Of a DNA stretch of 64,000 bases, positions 34,921-44,298 are shown one piece after another. Position 1 is the first letter of the stretch; the number at the start of each line of letters is the position of its first letter. The stretch comes from Pseudomonas marvdashtae (GTDB lineage Bacteria > Pseudomonadota > Gammaproteobacteria > Pseudomonadales > Pseudomonadaceae). The stretch is from the NCBI RefSeq assembly GCF_014268655.2, contig NZ_JABWQX020000001.1, positions 3,192,001 through 3,256,000 on the forward strand, given 5' to 3'. A program made the position numbers and the translations under genes. The notes beneath the pieces were generated by a model that worked only from the letters and a program-made list of their open reading frames with translations, had not been told where the DNA came from and searched no databases.

Positions 34921-36302
34921 CCAGCCGGAACGAAGACAAAGAAATCCTGATAATTGACCCTGTCATCATCCTGGGGATGGTGTCGGTTGTGCACCCAGCG
35001 AACCCACACGGCGGTGTCCCGCTGCGTTTACTGTCCAATGGGTTTTTGCCCCTGTTGGTGGAGCCTTGGATCAACCATTTCGCCTATGACGACGCCCGCC
35101 TGTTGCTGGGTAATTCCGACATCCCCGTCCTGAACAAGACCATTCTGCCGGGCGAAGAAAATCAAAATTTCACGTTCCCGTTGCCGGATGCCTTGCTGAG
35201 CAACGGTATCAACCAGATGCGCCTGAGCGTACTCCGTGTTGGCCAGACAGTTCCCGTAACATCGTCGCCTTTGACCGTACTGTTCCACCGACCACAGCCG
35301 GGGGGCGAGGTCTCTACACCCGGCGACAACACGTACCTGTCTCTGGCCCTGCCCGCCGACGTCATCGCCAACGGCGTGGATGCGGCAAGGGCAGCCCAAG
35401 GGGTGATCGTGACCCTCAGCTACCCCTACATGAGGGAAAGAGATGTCATCACACTAGATCGTGACAGCCGGGAAATGGAGTACCCCGTTAATGCCAACGA
35501 GGCCGCTGCCGGCAGAGTCGAGATCATTCTGAGAGCCGCCGACTTCTGGCAAGACAATCCCAGGTTCGCCTTGCGGTTCAGGGTCACCGATCAACTGGGC
35601 AACTCCAGCGGCCCACAAGCGATATGGTCTAGAACCACTAACATCGATGTGCATGTTCGCCAACCGGCACTCGACCTGAAAAAACCCAGGGTAGTGGAGG
35701 CCAGGGAACTCAACGGCGAGCGCCTGAACTTCGAAAGAGACTTCTACGAGGCTCAATTCGCCAACGTCGAAGTGAACTACATCGGGTCAGCTCCTGGGCA
35801 GACGGTAAAGGTGAGTTGGCTTGGGCGTAACTCGACTTACGGAAGCGAAGTCCAGACCGTATCGTTTGCCGGACAGACCCTGAACTTCCAGGTGCCCCGG
35901 AACGAAGTGGTGGATTGCATCGGTACCCGTGCAGAGATCCGCTATACCGTCAGGCTGCCTGGCACGGCGGCGGATATCCCGTCGAAAGACCTGGACATTA
36001 CGGTCACGCCGCAAAAATACCCGCTACGGGAGCCGACGCTGAACGACAGCAAGACCAATCTCAGGGCTTACCATCCCGCGCTGTTCACACCCCATACCGC
36101 ACGAGCGGCCCTGCATGGCGTGACTACACGTTACGGCGAGGAAATCCGAATCACAGCCGGTACCAGCCAGACCGACCTGGCCGTGCCCCCGGCCTGGATA
36201 GCCGAAAACCGGGGGCGTCCCATCATGGTCAACTGGACGCTCAGGGAAACCGACACCAACACGCCGATTATTTTTTCATGGCTTCTGAGACTGATTGCCT
36301 GA
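34917..36302 (+). CDS. Multi-module beta-sandwich (Ig-like) protein, unknown function
   Basis: A 461-residue protein without signal peptide or membrane helices. I read four similar-sized beta-rich modules, roughly 10-125, 126-250, 251-370 and 371-461. Each alternates strands with polar turns, for example TYLSLALPADVIANGVD, ARVEIILRAADFW-type strands, GQTVKVSWLGRNSTYG and RPIMVNWTLRETDTNTP. The shape suggests bacterial Ig-like repeats. Similar cytoplasm-leaderless proteins are, to my knowledge, found in fluorescent pseudomonads without assigned function. The start is coupled to the 20-codon leader. It may be a surface or toxin-associated protein exported by an unknown route (inference). Confidence 0.65.
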   Translation: MTSRNEDKEILIIDPVIILGMVSVVHPANPHGGVPLRLLSNGFLPLLVEPWINHFAYDDARLLLGNSDIPVLNKTILPGEENQNFTFPLPDALLSNGINQMRLSVLRVGQTVPVTSSPLTVLFHRPQPGGEVSTPGDNTYLSLALPADVIANGVDAARAAQGVIVTLSYPYMRERDVITLDRDSREMEYPVNANEAAAGRVEIILRAADFWQDNPRFALRFRVTDQLGNSSGPQAIWSRTTNIDVHVRQPALDLKKPRVVEARELNGERLNFERDFYEAQFANVEVNYIGSAPGQTVKVSWLGRNSTYGSEVQTVSFAGQTLNFQVPRNEVVDCIGTRAEIRYTVRLPGTAADIPSKDLDITVTPQKYPLREPTLNDSKTNLRAYHPALFTPHTARAALHGVTTRYGEEIRITAGTSQTDLAVPPAWIAENRGRPIMVNWTLRETDTNTPIIFSWLLRLIA

Positions 36303-36373
36303 CCCGGGCTTTCGACTTGACCACCATCTCGATCAATACCTGACGCTGCTGTTCCTCTGCAGGAGAACGTACC

Positions 36374-37303
36374 GTGCGTAAATCAATGGGTCTGCTGTTA
36401 ATCGCGTTAATGTTCGGTTGCTCGCAAGTCACCACGGCACCGCCTAGCGTCGCAAACTTCGATTGGGTCCTGGTAATCAATGGGCCGGAGACCGCTGCCT
36501 TTCTGACCACGCTTTACGAGCGCAAATATGCCAACTGCAATAGCTCTGACTCCCAACCTTCATTCCTTTGCTCGGGTGTCACTCTGAGGGTGACGGTAAA
36601 AGACCCCGATGGAGTTTACAAAGTCTGGGACCCCAGCCCAACCTCCATAGCCAGTGGCGGCGTATCCTTCTCTTATCTACGGGCAGATGTCAATTTTGGA
36701 AGGCTGGCATGGGGGCATGGCAACGGCTATATCCTTTATCCTATCTTCGGCGCACCGCCTGACAAGATTGACCTGGACTATCTGTGCGCCTATCCAATGG
36801 ATGCGTGGGGCTGGCACCGGAGCTTGACCGAGGTATGCGGGCCTCACAAGGATTATCCAGTTCAAAGCCAACTATGCCAGAACGCTGGCGTGACCACCGC
36901 GCAGCAGTGGACGGACGTCTGGAGCATCCCCGGAGGGCAGCCGTATCTGCGCCAATGCGGTTTTGATGTCAGCGATGGTCGCAATCAGCTCGCCGGGCCT
37001 GCGTTCTACCAGTCGTTGCTGGCCAAGGGCTTGATTGGTGCGACCGGCTTCAATGGGCACAACGAAGTCATACTAAAAACCTGGACGCCAGGGCGGCCTA
37101 ACACGTTTCCCCTCATGGCGTTCTTTTTTGTGGCGGGGGGCGACAACGCAGGATTGGCTGATGCTCGATACAACCAACGCGACTTCTACAACTCCACCGA
37201 TCCGAAAATTGTCGTGCCGATCATTCGTGTGACGCCTGCCAGTAGCGCTACCGGAAGCGCCACCTTCGCTTATGTCGCATCCGATCAGGAAGTGACACAG
37301 TGA
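36374..37303 (+). CDS. Halovibrin HvnA-like lipoprotein
   Basis: A 309-residue predicted lipoprotein with a GTG start at 36374 and AGGAG 8 nt upstream. The signal peptide ends at LMFGCSQ (Cys about residue 16). The mature region contains NGPETAAFLTTLYERKYANC, SQPSFLCSGVTLRVTV, VWDPSPTSIASGGVSFSYLR and DFYNST, which I recognise as the pattern of Pseudomonas proteins annotated as halovibrin HvnA. In Vibrio fischeri, halovibrins are secreted NAD+-glycohydrolases; whether this protein has that activity is not shown by the sequence. A broken second copy follows immediately. Confidence 0.65.
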   Translation: MRKSMGLLLIALMFGCSQVTTAPPSVANFDWVLVINGPETAAFLTTLYERKYANCNSSDSQPSFLCSGVTLRVTVKDPDGVYKVWDPSPTSIASGGVSFSYLRADVNFGRLAWGHGNGYILYPIFGAPPDKIDLDYLCAYPMDAWGWHRSLTEVCGPHKDYPVQSQLCQNAGVTTAQQWTDVWSIPGGQPYLRQCGFDVSDGRNQLAGPAFYQSLLAKGLIGATGFNGHNEVILKTWTPGRPNTFPLMAFFFVAGGDNAGLADARYNQRDFYNSTDPKIVVPIIRVTPASSATGSATFAYVASDQEVTQ

Positions 37304-37352
37304 GACACTTGTTACCTCAGCGAAGGGGCAAAGAGCTGCGGCAACTGATGCA

Positions 37353-37738
37353 AGGATCAATGGGCTGCTGTTGATCGACTTGCTATTCAGTTGCACGCCG
37401 CTTGCGACAAAGCCACCTGAAATCCCCCATATCAACGGTGTGGAAATACACGATGGACCTGGCACCGCCGCCTATCTGACCACCCTCTCCCATCGCAATT
37501 TCCCCAACTGCAATCGAACCGACTCTCAACCCGCGTTCCTTTGTTCGGGCGTGACCCATCGGCTCACTGTAAAAGACCCCGTCAATGTCTATAAAGTCTG
37601 GGACCCCAGCCCCGTCTCGATCGCCAATGGCGGGGGGTGTCCTTTTCCTACTTGCGGGCAGATACCAATTTTGGAGGAGATGCTTTTGGTTGGGGTTATC
37701 AGGGTATAGCCAATGCGCAGGGTTTTGCCCGGTTCTAG
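37353..37738 (+). pseudogene. Frameshifted, truncated second copy of the halovibrin-like gene
   Basis: The region parallels the start of the preceding gene: an 'ATCAATGGG-CTGCTGTTGATCG' counterpart (one base shorter), then HDGPGTAAYLTTLSHRNFPNCNRTDSQPAFLCSGV and KVWDPSPVSIANGG. An extra G in a run of six (near 37630) breaks the frame. The sequence continues in another frame (VSFSYLRADTNFGGD) and stops at 37736-37738, far short of full length. The N-terminal start is also out of frame. Confidence 0.8.
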
Positions 37739-37743
37739 TGTAT

Positions 37744-38238
37744 TCAGCCTCGCTCGCGCGGTATCAGGCTCTGCAACTGCTGGGCGAGAAAACCCGCATC
37801 GAAAACGAACGTATCCGGATCCTTCAACCCGTTGGTCCGACGCCATTGCCACTGTGTCGATGGCGGTTGGCAAACCAGGGAAATGCTGCCGTGGCGGGCG
37901 GCGGTCAGGCCCATGATTGACAAGGAAATCAATCCGCCCGCCCCCATCACATCCGGCACAAACTCAACCGGCTTGCCGGTAATGGACAATGTCAGTTTTT
38001 GGGTCTTGAATCCGGACGTCTCGGCAGGAACACTCGGCCCATGAGCGACATACGCCTCACGATGCAATTCCAACAGGTTCGGCGCCATGACCGGCGCCAA
38101 CCACTGCTCGATTTGTCCGTACAACGCCTCGATCTGCTCAGCCCAGACCGCGGACTGGGCCTGGTGCTGTTGCTGCTTGTGCGCTTCGCTGTCGGCGTAG
38201 TGGCGGAGCATTTCGCCCAATTGCTGTACATCGTCCAT
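37744..38238 (-). CDS. Conserved hypothetical protein
   Basis: A 164-residue soluble protein. A helical N-terminal half is rich in Gln/Glu (QQLGEMLRHYADSEAHKQQQ). A beta-rich second half is likely (KLTLSITGKPVEFVPDVMG, HGSISLVCQPPSTQWQW). No family recognised. It lies 105 nt downstream of the transglutaminase operon on the same strand and could be its last gene. Its stop is 5 nt from the end of the convergent halovibrin pseudogene. Confidence 0.6.
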   Translation of the reverse strand: MDDVQQLGEMLRHYADSEAHKQQQHQAQSAVWAEQIEALYGQIEQWLAPVMAPNLLELHREAYVAHGPSVPAETSGFKTQKLTLSITGKPVEFVPDVMGAGGLISLSIMGLTAARHGSISLVCQPPSTQWQWRRTNGLKDPDTFVFDAGFLAQQLQSLIPRERG

Positions 38239-38343
38239 GGCGCTGTTCCTCGATTAAGGGCGTGTTGCGAAGCGCGATGATGACAGGTTCTGGGTTGCCC
38301 GGGCGAAAGTCATCGCGATCTGGCCTTAACTGCGACAGACGAA

Positions 38344-39141
38344 TTACTGATGCTGCACCTGCACCATCGAACTCACCTGCACCCGCGCGTGCATCTGCTC
38401 CGCCCCGCCGCCGCGACGCATGCCGCGCACCGGGCAGGCGTCGAGGTAGTCCAGCCCGACCGCCAGTTTCAGGTGTCGGTCGGGGCGGGTCAGGCGGTTG
38501 GTCACGTCGAAGCTGTACCAGCCGTCGCCCAGCCAGGCTTCGGCCCAGGCATGACTGGCCAGGTGATTTTCATCTTCGGTGCACAGGTAGCCGGACACAT
38601 AACGCGCCGGTACGCCCAAGCTGCGGGCGCAGGACACGAATGCATGGGTATGGTCCTGGCAGACGCCCGCGCCACCGGCAAATGCTTCGGCGGCGGTGCT
38701 GCTGACGGCGGTGGTGCCAGGGCTGTAGGGCATGCGCTCGGCGAGGCCGTTCATCAAGTCGGACAGCGCCGAACGATCGCGCCGTGCTCCGCATTGGGCA
38801 ATGGCAAAGGCGCTGAGGTTGTCATCAATCTGCGTCAGGTGGCTGGTGCGCAGGAACGGCAGCGGCGATTGGCTATCAGGTTCCATTTCCACCGCCTGGT
38901 GGATTTGCACCTCACCGTAAGCGGTCAGCACCAGGGCGCCGTGAGGTTCGTCCATGGTCATCACATGCAAAATGTTGCCGTAAGGGTCGAGCTGACTGCG
39001 CACCAGGCGCGGCAATTCCAGGTGCCATTGCAAAATCCGCTGGCGCTGGCTGTCCTTGGGCGTCAGGCGCAAGAACTGGATGCTGGTGCAGACTTCATCG
39101 GCGTAGCTGTAAGTCGTGTCGTGGCGTATGGACAGTTTCAT
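38344..39141 (-). CDS. Transglutaminase-like cysteine protease family protein
   Basis: A 265-residue protein. The N-terminal beta-rich domain (MKLSIRHDTTYSYADEV) precedes a transglutaminase core. The catalytic triad is visible as Cys in GGAGVCQDHTHAF, His in ASHAWAEAWLGDGWYSFD and Asp in VTNRLTRPDRHLK. It forms an operon with alpha-E and ATP-grasp genes, a widely conserved trio thought to make or cleave an unidentified peptide. ATG at 39141 overlaps the alpha-E stop by 4 nt. Confidence 0.9.
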   Translation of the reverse strand: MKLSIRHDTTYSYADEVCTSIQFLRLTPKDSQRQRILQWHLELPRLVRSQLDPYGNILHVMTMDEPHGALVLTAYGEVQIHQAVEMEPDSQSPLPFLRTSHLTQIDDNLSAFAIAQCGARRDRSALSDLMNGLAERMPYSPGTTAVSSTAAEAFAGGAGVCQDHTHAFVSCARSLGVPARYVSGYLCTEDENHLASHAWAEAWLGDGWYSFDVTNRLTRPDRHLKLAVGLDYLDACPVRGMRRGGGAEQMHARVQVSSMVQVQHQ

Positions 39142-40088
39142 ACCACCTCCAGATAGGACTCGTGGACGGTCTGGCCCAGATGACGGATCTGGCCGATGAG
39201 TTCGGTCAGCCATTGATGCAGGCCCGACGCAAGGATTTCATCGATCCCCGAATAGCGCAGGCGCGCGTTCAGCTCGGCGGCCAGGCGCTGGGCTGGACGG
39301 CCGTTGTTGCCCGGCAGGCTGGCGAGGATATGGTCCAGTTCTTCGATGCAGGCGTGCAGCGAGCGCGGAACGTCGGCTCGCAGCAGCAGCATTTCCGAAA
39401 CCTGCTCGGCATTGGGCGCGTTGCGATAGATCTCGTTGAACGCCTCGAACGAGGACAGCGCCCGCAACAAGGCACTCCATTGATAGTAGCCACGGGCCGA
39501 ATTGTCGCTGACCTCCTCCGACTCCTCGCCGAACATTTCGTAGCGCGCGTCCAGCAGGCGCAAGGTGTTGTCGGCCCGCTCGATGAAGGTGCCCAGGCGA
39601 ATGAAGCAATAGGCGTCGTTGCGCATGATCGTGCCCGACGTCGCGCCACGGAATAGGTGCGAACGTTCCTTGACCCATTCGCAGAAATGGCTGATGCCGT
39701 AGCGGCCCAGGCCGTTGCTGGCGATGTTGCGCATCTCCAACCAGGTGGCGTTGATGTTCTCCCACATATCGGCGGTGATACGCCCGCGCACGGCATGGGC
39801 ATTGGTTCGTGCAGCACGCAGGCAGCTATAGATACTGCCGGGGTTGGTTTCGTCCAGCGCAAAAAAGTGCAGCATGCGTTCGGTGTTGAGCGCGTCATAA
39901 CGGGCGTTGTAATCGTCCAGCGTACCGGCCGACAACAGCGACATCGCCAGCTCGGCGTGCCCATCGCTGCGCCCGGCCTGGGGCATCAGCGACAGCGAAT
40001 AACTGACTTCGAGCATGCGTGCCAGGTTCTCGGCGCGTTCCAGGTAGCGGGACATCCAATAGAGGTCAGAAGCGGTTCTTGAAAGCAT
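39138..40088 (-). CDS. Alpha-E domain protein (DUF403)
   Basis: A 316-residue all-helical protein beginning MLSRTASDLYWMSRYLERAENLARMLEV, the diagnostic start of the alpha-E family. ALDETNPGSIYSCLRAAR and GTFIERADNTLRLLDARY are further conserved helices. Members always travel with circularly permuted ATP-grasp and transglutaminase genes; biochemical role not established. Spaced 3 nt from the ATP-grasp stop. Confidence 0.92.
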   Translation of the reverse strand: MLSRTASDLYWMSRYLERAENLARMLEVSYSLSLMPQAGRSDGHAELAMSLLSAGTLDDYNARYDALNTERMLHFFALDETNPGSIYSCLRAARTNAHAVRGRITADMWENINATWLEMRNIASNGLGRYGISHFCEWVKERSHLFRGATSGTIMRNDAYCFIRLGTFIERADNTLRLLDARYEMFGEESEEVSDNSARGYYQWSALLRALSSFEAFNEIYRNAPNAEQVSEMLLLRADVPRSLHACIEELDHILASLPGNNGRPAQRLAAELNARLRYSGIDEILASGLHQWLTELIGQIRHLGQTVHESYLEVV

Positions 40089-40091
40089 GTC

Positions 40092-41507
40092 TTAATCCTC
40101 CACTACCCAAGTGTCTTTGGTGCCGCCGCCCTGGGACGAATTCACCACCAGCGAGCCCTCGCGAAGGGCCACACGGGTCAGGCCGCCGGGTACCAGGCGG
40201 GTCTCCTTGCCCGATAGCACGAACGGACGCAAATCGATGTGGCGCGGGGCGATGCCGCTTTCGACAAAGGTCGGGCACGTCGACAGGCTCAAGGTCGGTT
40301 GGGCGATGTAGGCCTCGGGCCTGGCCTTGAGGCGGGCGCGGAAGTCTTCGATTTCCGCTGCGGTGGCGGCAGGCCCCACGAGCATGCCGTAGCCACCGGA
40401 GCCCTGGGTTTCCTTGACCACCAGATCGGGCAGGTTGGCCAGCACATGGGACAGATCCTGTGGTTTGCGGCACTGCCAGGTGGGCACATTCTTCAGGATC
40501 GGTTCTTCGGTGAGGTAGAAACGGATCATCTCGTCGACATAGGGATAGATCGACTTGTCATCCGCCACGCCAGTGCCGACCGCGTTCGCCAATACCACGT
40601 TGCCGGAACGATAGACTGAGATCAGTCCGGGCACACCCAGCATGGAATCGGGATTGAACGACAGCGGATCAAGATAGGCATCGTCGAGGCGACGGTAGAT
40701 CACATCGACCTGCCGGGGACCGGCGGTGGTGCGCATGTAGACGTGGTCATCGCGCACGAACAGGTCCGCACCTTCCACCAGTTCGACGCCCATCTCCCGA
40801 GCCAGGAACGCATGTTCGAAATAGGCACTGTTGAAACGCCCCGGCGTCAGCACCACGGCGGTCGGATTTTCCAACGGACTTGAGCTTTTGAGGGTATCGA
40901 GCAGCAAATTCGGATAGTGGTCGATGGGCGCCACGCGCTGGGCGGCGAACAGCTCGGGGAACAGACGCATCATCATCTTGCGATCTTCGAGCATGTAGCT
41001 CACGCCACTGGGCGTACGCAGGTTGTCCTCCAGCACGTAATAGCTGCCATCGCCGTCGCGAACCAGGTCGACGCCAGCGATATGGGCGTAGATGCCACGG
41101 TGCAGGTCCAGGCCTTGCATCGCGATCTGGTAACCCTCGTTGGCCAGCACCTGCTCGGCCGGAATGATGCCTTCCTTGAGAATGCGTTGCCCGTGGTAGA
41201 TATCGGCCAGGAACATGTTCAGGGCCTGGACGCGCTGGATGCAGCCGCGCTCGACCATCTGCCATTCGCTGGCCTTGATGCTGCGGGGAATGATGTCGAA
41301 CGGGATCAGGCGCTCGGTGCCCTGCTCGTCGCCATAGAGCGTGAACGTAATGCCCGCCCGATGGAACAGCAGGTCGGCTTCGCGCCGGCGTTGCTCCAAC
41401 AGCTCCAGCGGCGTGTCCGCCAGCCAGCGCTTGAAAGCTTGGTAATGCGGGCGGCAGTCACCCTTTGCGTCATACATTTCGTTGAAAAAAGCGTGGGGCA
41501 TAGCCAA
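40092..41507 (-). CDS. Circularly permuted ATP-grasp protein
   Basis: A 471-residue type 2 circularly permuted ATP-grasp enzyme. FTLYGDEQGTERLIPFDIIPR and DIYHGQRILKEGIIPAEQVL lie near the start; YYVLEDNLRTPSGVSYMLEDR carries the metal/ATP-binding acidic Asn pair. KETQGSGGYGMLVGP is the glycine-rich loop and QPTLSLSTCPTF the conserved end. The fold suggests ATP-dependent amide ligation; the product is not known. The first gene of the three-gene operon. The start at 41507 could instead be Met3 at 41501. Confidence 0.92.
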   Translation of the reverse strand: MAMPHAFFNEMYDAKGDCRPHYQAFKRWLADTPLELLEQRRREADLLFHRAGITFTLYGDEQGTERLIPFDIIPRSIKASEWQMVERGCIQRVQALNMFLADIYHGQRILKEGIIPAEQVLANEGYQIAMQGLDLHRGIYAHIAGVDLVRDGDGSYYVLEDNLRTPSGVSYMLEDRKMMMRLFPELFAAQRVAPIDHYPNLLLDTLKSSSPLENPTAVVLTPGRFNSAYFEHAFLAREMGVELVEGADLFVRDDHVYMRTTAGPRQVDVIYRRLDDAYLDPLSFNPDSMLGVPGLISVYRSGNVVLANAVGTGVADDKSIYPYVDEMIRFYLTEEPILKNVPTWQCRKPQDLSHVLANLPDLVVKETQGSGGYGMLVGPAATAAEIEDFRARLKARPEAYIAQPTLSLSTCPTFVESGIAPRHIDLRPFVLSGKETRLVPGGLTRVALREGSLVVNSSQGGGTKDTWVVED

Positions 41508-42076
41508 CTCCCAGCCGTGTCGTACACGGCATTTCTTATTACGTCGTCATTCCACCAAGTCTGGCCTTGCCTTGTTTTTATGAGCCCTGTTTTTCTGAGC
41601 ACCTCGATAGGCATGGGTCTCTGGTTAAGGCCGTTGCGTCTGGATGACGTGCGCCCCCCTTGTGTTTACGTCTCGAATACCTCGCTGGTTCGTTCTCTCG
41701 GAGCCGAAGCAAAGGCTGTGCCTAAGTGCCATGGATCGAAACAATGCTGGAAAAACCGTCGCAGGACGACGAAAAAGCGAAATTTCCTTTCGATTTCGCG
41801 ACGCAAGGGCGTTTGAAGGCTGAAACGTTTGTTTCGAATCGCCGCGACGGGTCGACAAACGGGTCGAATCGGTGCAACGAGACGGGACGGCAACCTTAAA
41901 TGCCCTGAAAAGGGGAAATTTATACCCATTCACTGTAGGCACGTTTCATCTGTGGCGAGGGGATTTATTCCCGTAAGGGTGCGAACCGCCCATACAGCGG
42001 GCGCGCTTAGGTGCGTCTGCTCGATGCTATAAGCCGGCACTGTTCGCGACAGCGAACTAAAGAAAAGTGACCTGCG
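41508..42076. other. Gene-poor spacer with one REP unit
   Basis: No convincing gene. It should contain the promoter of the ATP-grasp operon. A hairpin GCGAAAT/ATTTCGC lies at 41777-41799. A single REP unit (TGTGGCGAGGGGATTTATTC, about 41951-41973) lacks an obvious inverted partner. Short frames on both strands show no family features. Confidence 0.5.
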
Positions 42077-42113
42077 AAAAAAATGCCCGGATTTTGAAGT
42101 CCGGGCATTTTTT
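42077..42113. terminator. Terminator of the siderophore receptor gene
   Basis: AAAAAATGCCCGGA (from 42077) pairs with TCCGGGCATTTTTT (to 42113) around an 8-nt loop, with A- and T-runs on both sides. It ends the minus-strand receptor gene and could work in both directions. Confidence 0.85.
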
Positions 42114-42142
42114 GTGGGTGCCTTCTGATCAGGATGTCACGA

Positions 42143-44257
42143 TTAAAACGTCACGCTGGCGCTCAACCTGGCGGTACGCGGCTCGCCGACGTTGACCTGC
42201 AACTCGCTGCCGGTAGACGACGGGTAGTACTGCTTGTCGAACAGGTTGTCGACGTTCAGCTGCAACGAGGTCTTGTGACCGAACACCGGCGATTCCCAGC
42301 GCACGAAGGCGTCGGCAACGGTGTAGCTGCTGAGCCAGAAATCGTTGGCAGCATTGGCGGCCCGCTCACCGACATAGCGAGCACCGGCGCCAGCGTGCCA
42401 GGCACCGAATTCGGCTGGGACGTTCAGGTGATGGGACAGATACAGGCTGGCGGTGTGCTTAGGGGCGTCGGGCAAGCGGTGACCTTCATTATTCGGGTCA
42501 TCGAGGATTTCCGTGTGGGTATAGGCGTAGGTGCCGATCAGGTCCCAGCGATCGGCGAGGCGACCGGTGATGTCGAGTTCCAAGCCCTGGGAGCCGACTT
42601 TGCCGGCGGCTTCGGAGACATCCTCAACGGTGGTCACGACGTTCTTCTTGACGATATCGAATAAGGCCAGATTGATGTTCAAGCCCGGCAGCGGATCGTA
42701 TTTGGCGCCGATTTCGTAGCTGCGGCCTTCTTCCGGTTTAAAGGTGCGGCGATCCCTGTCGACTACATCATTGGGTTTGAACGATTCACTGTAGTTGCCA
42801 TACAGCGACAATGTTTCGGTGGCTTTGTAAACCAAACCAAGAAAGGGTACGAAGGCGTCGCCGTTGTCATCGCGATTGACATCATAATCACTGCCTAGAC
42901 CTTGATCACTGTACTGGTCGTAATGCTGATAACGACCACCGAATACAAGAATCCAGCGGTCATCCAGATGCCAGTTGTCTTTCAAGTACACGGAGCTGGA
43001 ATTCAACTGGTTTCGCAGGTCACTGTCGGTAGTGCTGACCAAACTCGGCTCTGGCAGGTTGCCGTAAACCGGTGAAGTTATGTCGAAGCCAGGCCGCGGA
43101 TTGCCACGATAGGTCTTGCCCCGGAATTGATCAGAGACCTGGTTATCAACGCCGAACAACAAATCATGACGTTGGCCGAGCAGCTCTTGCTTACCGATGA
43201 AATCCCAACTGGCGTAACGGGTCTCATCATCGTAATGAGCGCCATTGGCCCTGCGACGCAGAACATTTCCTGTGAGCGTAGCGGGCTGCGCAATCGAAAG
43301 ACTGTACCGATCATTGTTCCAGCCATAAGTCACCCGCGTCTTCCACGCATCGCTCAGCTCATATTCGAACCGCGCGGTAGCCGTCTCACGAATCCCCACA
43401 CTTTTGGCCCATGGCTCATCCATGCGCTTGTCATAGTCGATGTCGGCCGGATGCCCATCGGTGAACATCGTCCCCCGGTCAAACGGGTTGGAATATTCGT
43501 TGTACTCGTAACTCAAGTTCAACGAAGCCCGCTCGCCGGTCCAGGCCAACGACGGCGCCACCAGGGTGCTTTCGTTGACGCCATAGTTGCGCCAGTAATC
43601 CTCATGGCCGCGCTCGGCGATCAGGCGATAGGCCAAGCCCGTGTCGCCCAGCGGCCCCGTGGTATCGAGGGCCATGGTGCCGCCGCCCTCGCTGTAGGCC
43701 GAACCGCTCAATGTGGTGCTCTGGCTATATTCCGGCTTCTTGCTGATGACGTTGATCAACCCGCCGGGTTCCAGCGCGCCGTAGAGCATCGACGCCGGGC
43801 CCTTGAGCACTTCGACCCGCTCGGTGGTGGCGCTGAAGTTGTGGCCCAGGTTCGAGCGCACACCGTCGCGCAGGATCGAACCGTCGTCGTTGGTGCCGAA
43901 ACCACGCTTGACCAGCGAGTCCCTGGAGTTGCCCAAGGTGTTGCCCTGACTGACGCCGCTGACGAATTTCATCGCTTCGTCCAACGAGCGTACCTGATAG
44001 TCCACCAGGGTCTGCTGGGTCACCACGTTGATCGATTGCGCCTCTTCCTTGATCGGTACGTCGCTCTTGCTCGCCGTGCTGGCTTGCGACGCCGTATAGC
44101 CTTCGTCCTGAATGATCCGGCTGCCTTGCACGTCCGTGGTGGGCAGTTCGAGGGTGTCCTGCGCCCTCAAGGGGCTCGCCATGAAACAGCAGGACAGCGC
44201 GGGCAAGACACATTTGACGAGGGCATTGCGATAAGCGAGAGGGGTGGAACGATTCAA
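42143..44257 (-). CDS. TonB-dependent siderophore receptor (FhuA-like type)
   Basis: A 704-residue outer-membrane receptor counted from a TTG at 44257, which follows GAG and gives a signal peptide ending near LRAQD. A frame start at 44311 lies within the Fur box and is unlikely. Plug: EEAQSINVVTQQTL, SLDEAMKFVSGVSQGN, RGFGTNDDGSILRDG, EVLKGPASMLYGALEPGGLINVISKKP. The barrel ends SASVTF with terminal Phe. There is no STN domain, so unlike the receptor at 14973 it is not expected to signal. Ligand unknown; the plug style is that of hydroxamate/ferrichrome-type receptors. Monocistronic, Fur-controlled. Confidence 0.9.
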   Translation of the reverse strand: MNRSTPLAYRNALVKCVLPALSCCFMASPLRAQDTLELPTTDVQGSRIIQDEGYTASQASTASKSDVPIKEEAQSINVVTQQTLVDYQVRSLDEAMKFVSGVSQGNTLGNSRDSLVKRGFGTNDDGSILRDGVRSNLGHNFSATTERVEVLKGPASMLYGALEPGGLINVISKKPEYSQSTTLSGSAYSEGGGTMALDTTGPLGDTGLAYRLIAERGHEDYWRNYGVNESTLVAPSLAWTGERASLNLSYEYNEYSNPFDRGTMFTDGHPADIDYDKRMDEPWAKSVGIRETATARFEYELSDAWKTRVTYGWNNDRYSLSIAQPATLTGNVLRRRANGAHYDDETRYASWDFIGKQELLGQRHDLLFGVDNQVSDQFRGKTYRGNPRPGFDITSPVYGNLPEPSLVSTTDSDLRNQLNSSSVYLKDNWHLDDRWILVFGGRYQHYDQYSDQGLGSDYDVNRDDNGDAFVPFLGLVYKATETLSLYGNYSESFKPNDVVDRDRRTFKPEEGRSYEIGAKYDPLPGLNINLALFDIVKKNVVTTVEDVSEAAGKVGSQGLELDITGRLADRWDLIGTYAYTHTEILDDPNNEGHRLPDAPKHTASLYLSHHLNVPAEFGAWHAGAGARYVGERAANAANDFWLSSYTVADAFVRWESPVFGHKTSLQLNVDNLFDKQYYPSSTGSELQVNVGEPRTARLSASVTF

Positions 44258-44298
44258 GACGCTGCACTCTGGAGGGGATGTGAATGAGAGCGAATATA

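Noticed and set aside
41625..41942. 105-codon minus-strand frame in the spacer before the ATP-grasp operon
   Set aside because: Low-complexity Arg/Ser/Thr-rich translation, no ribosome site, and it lies where the operon promoter is expected.
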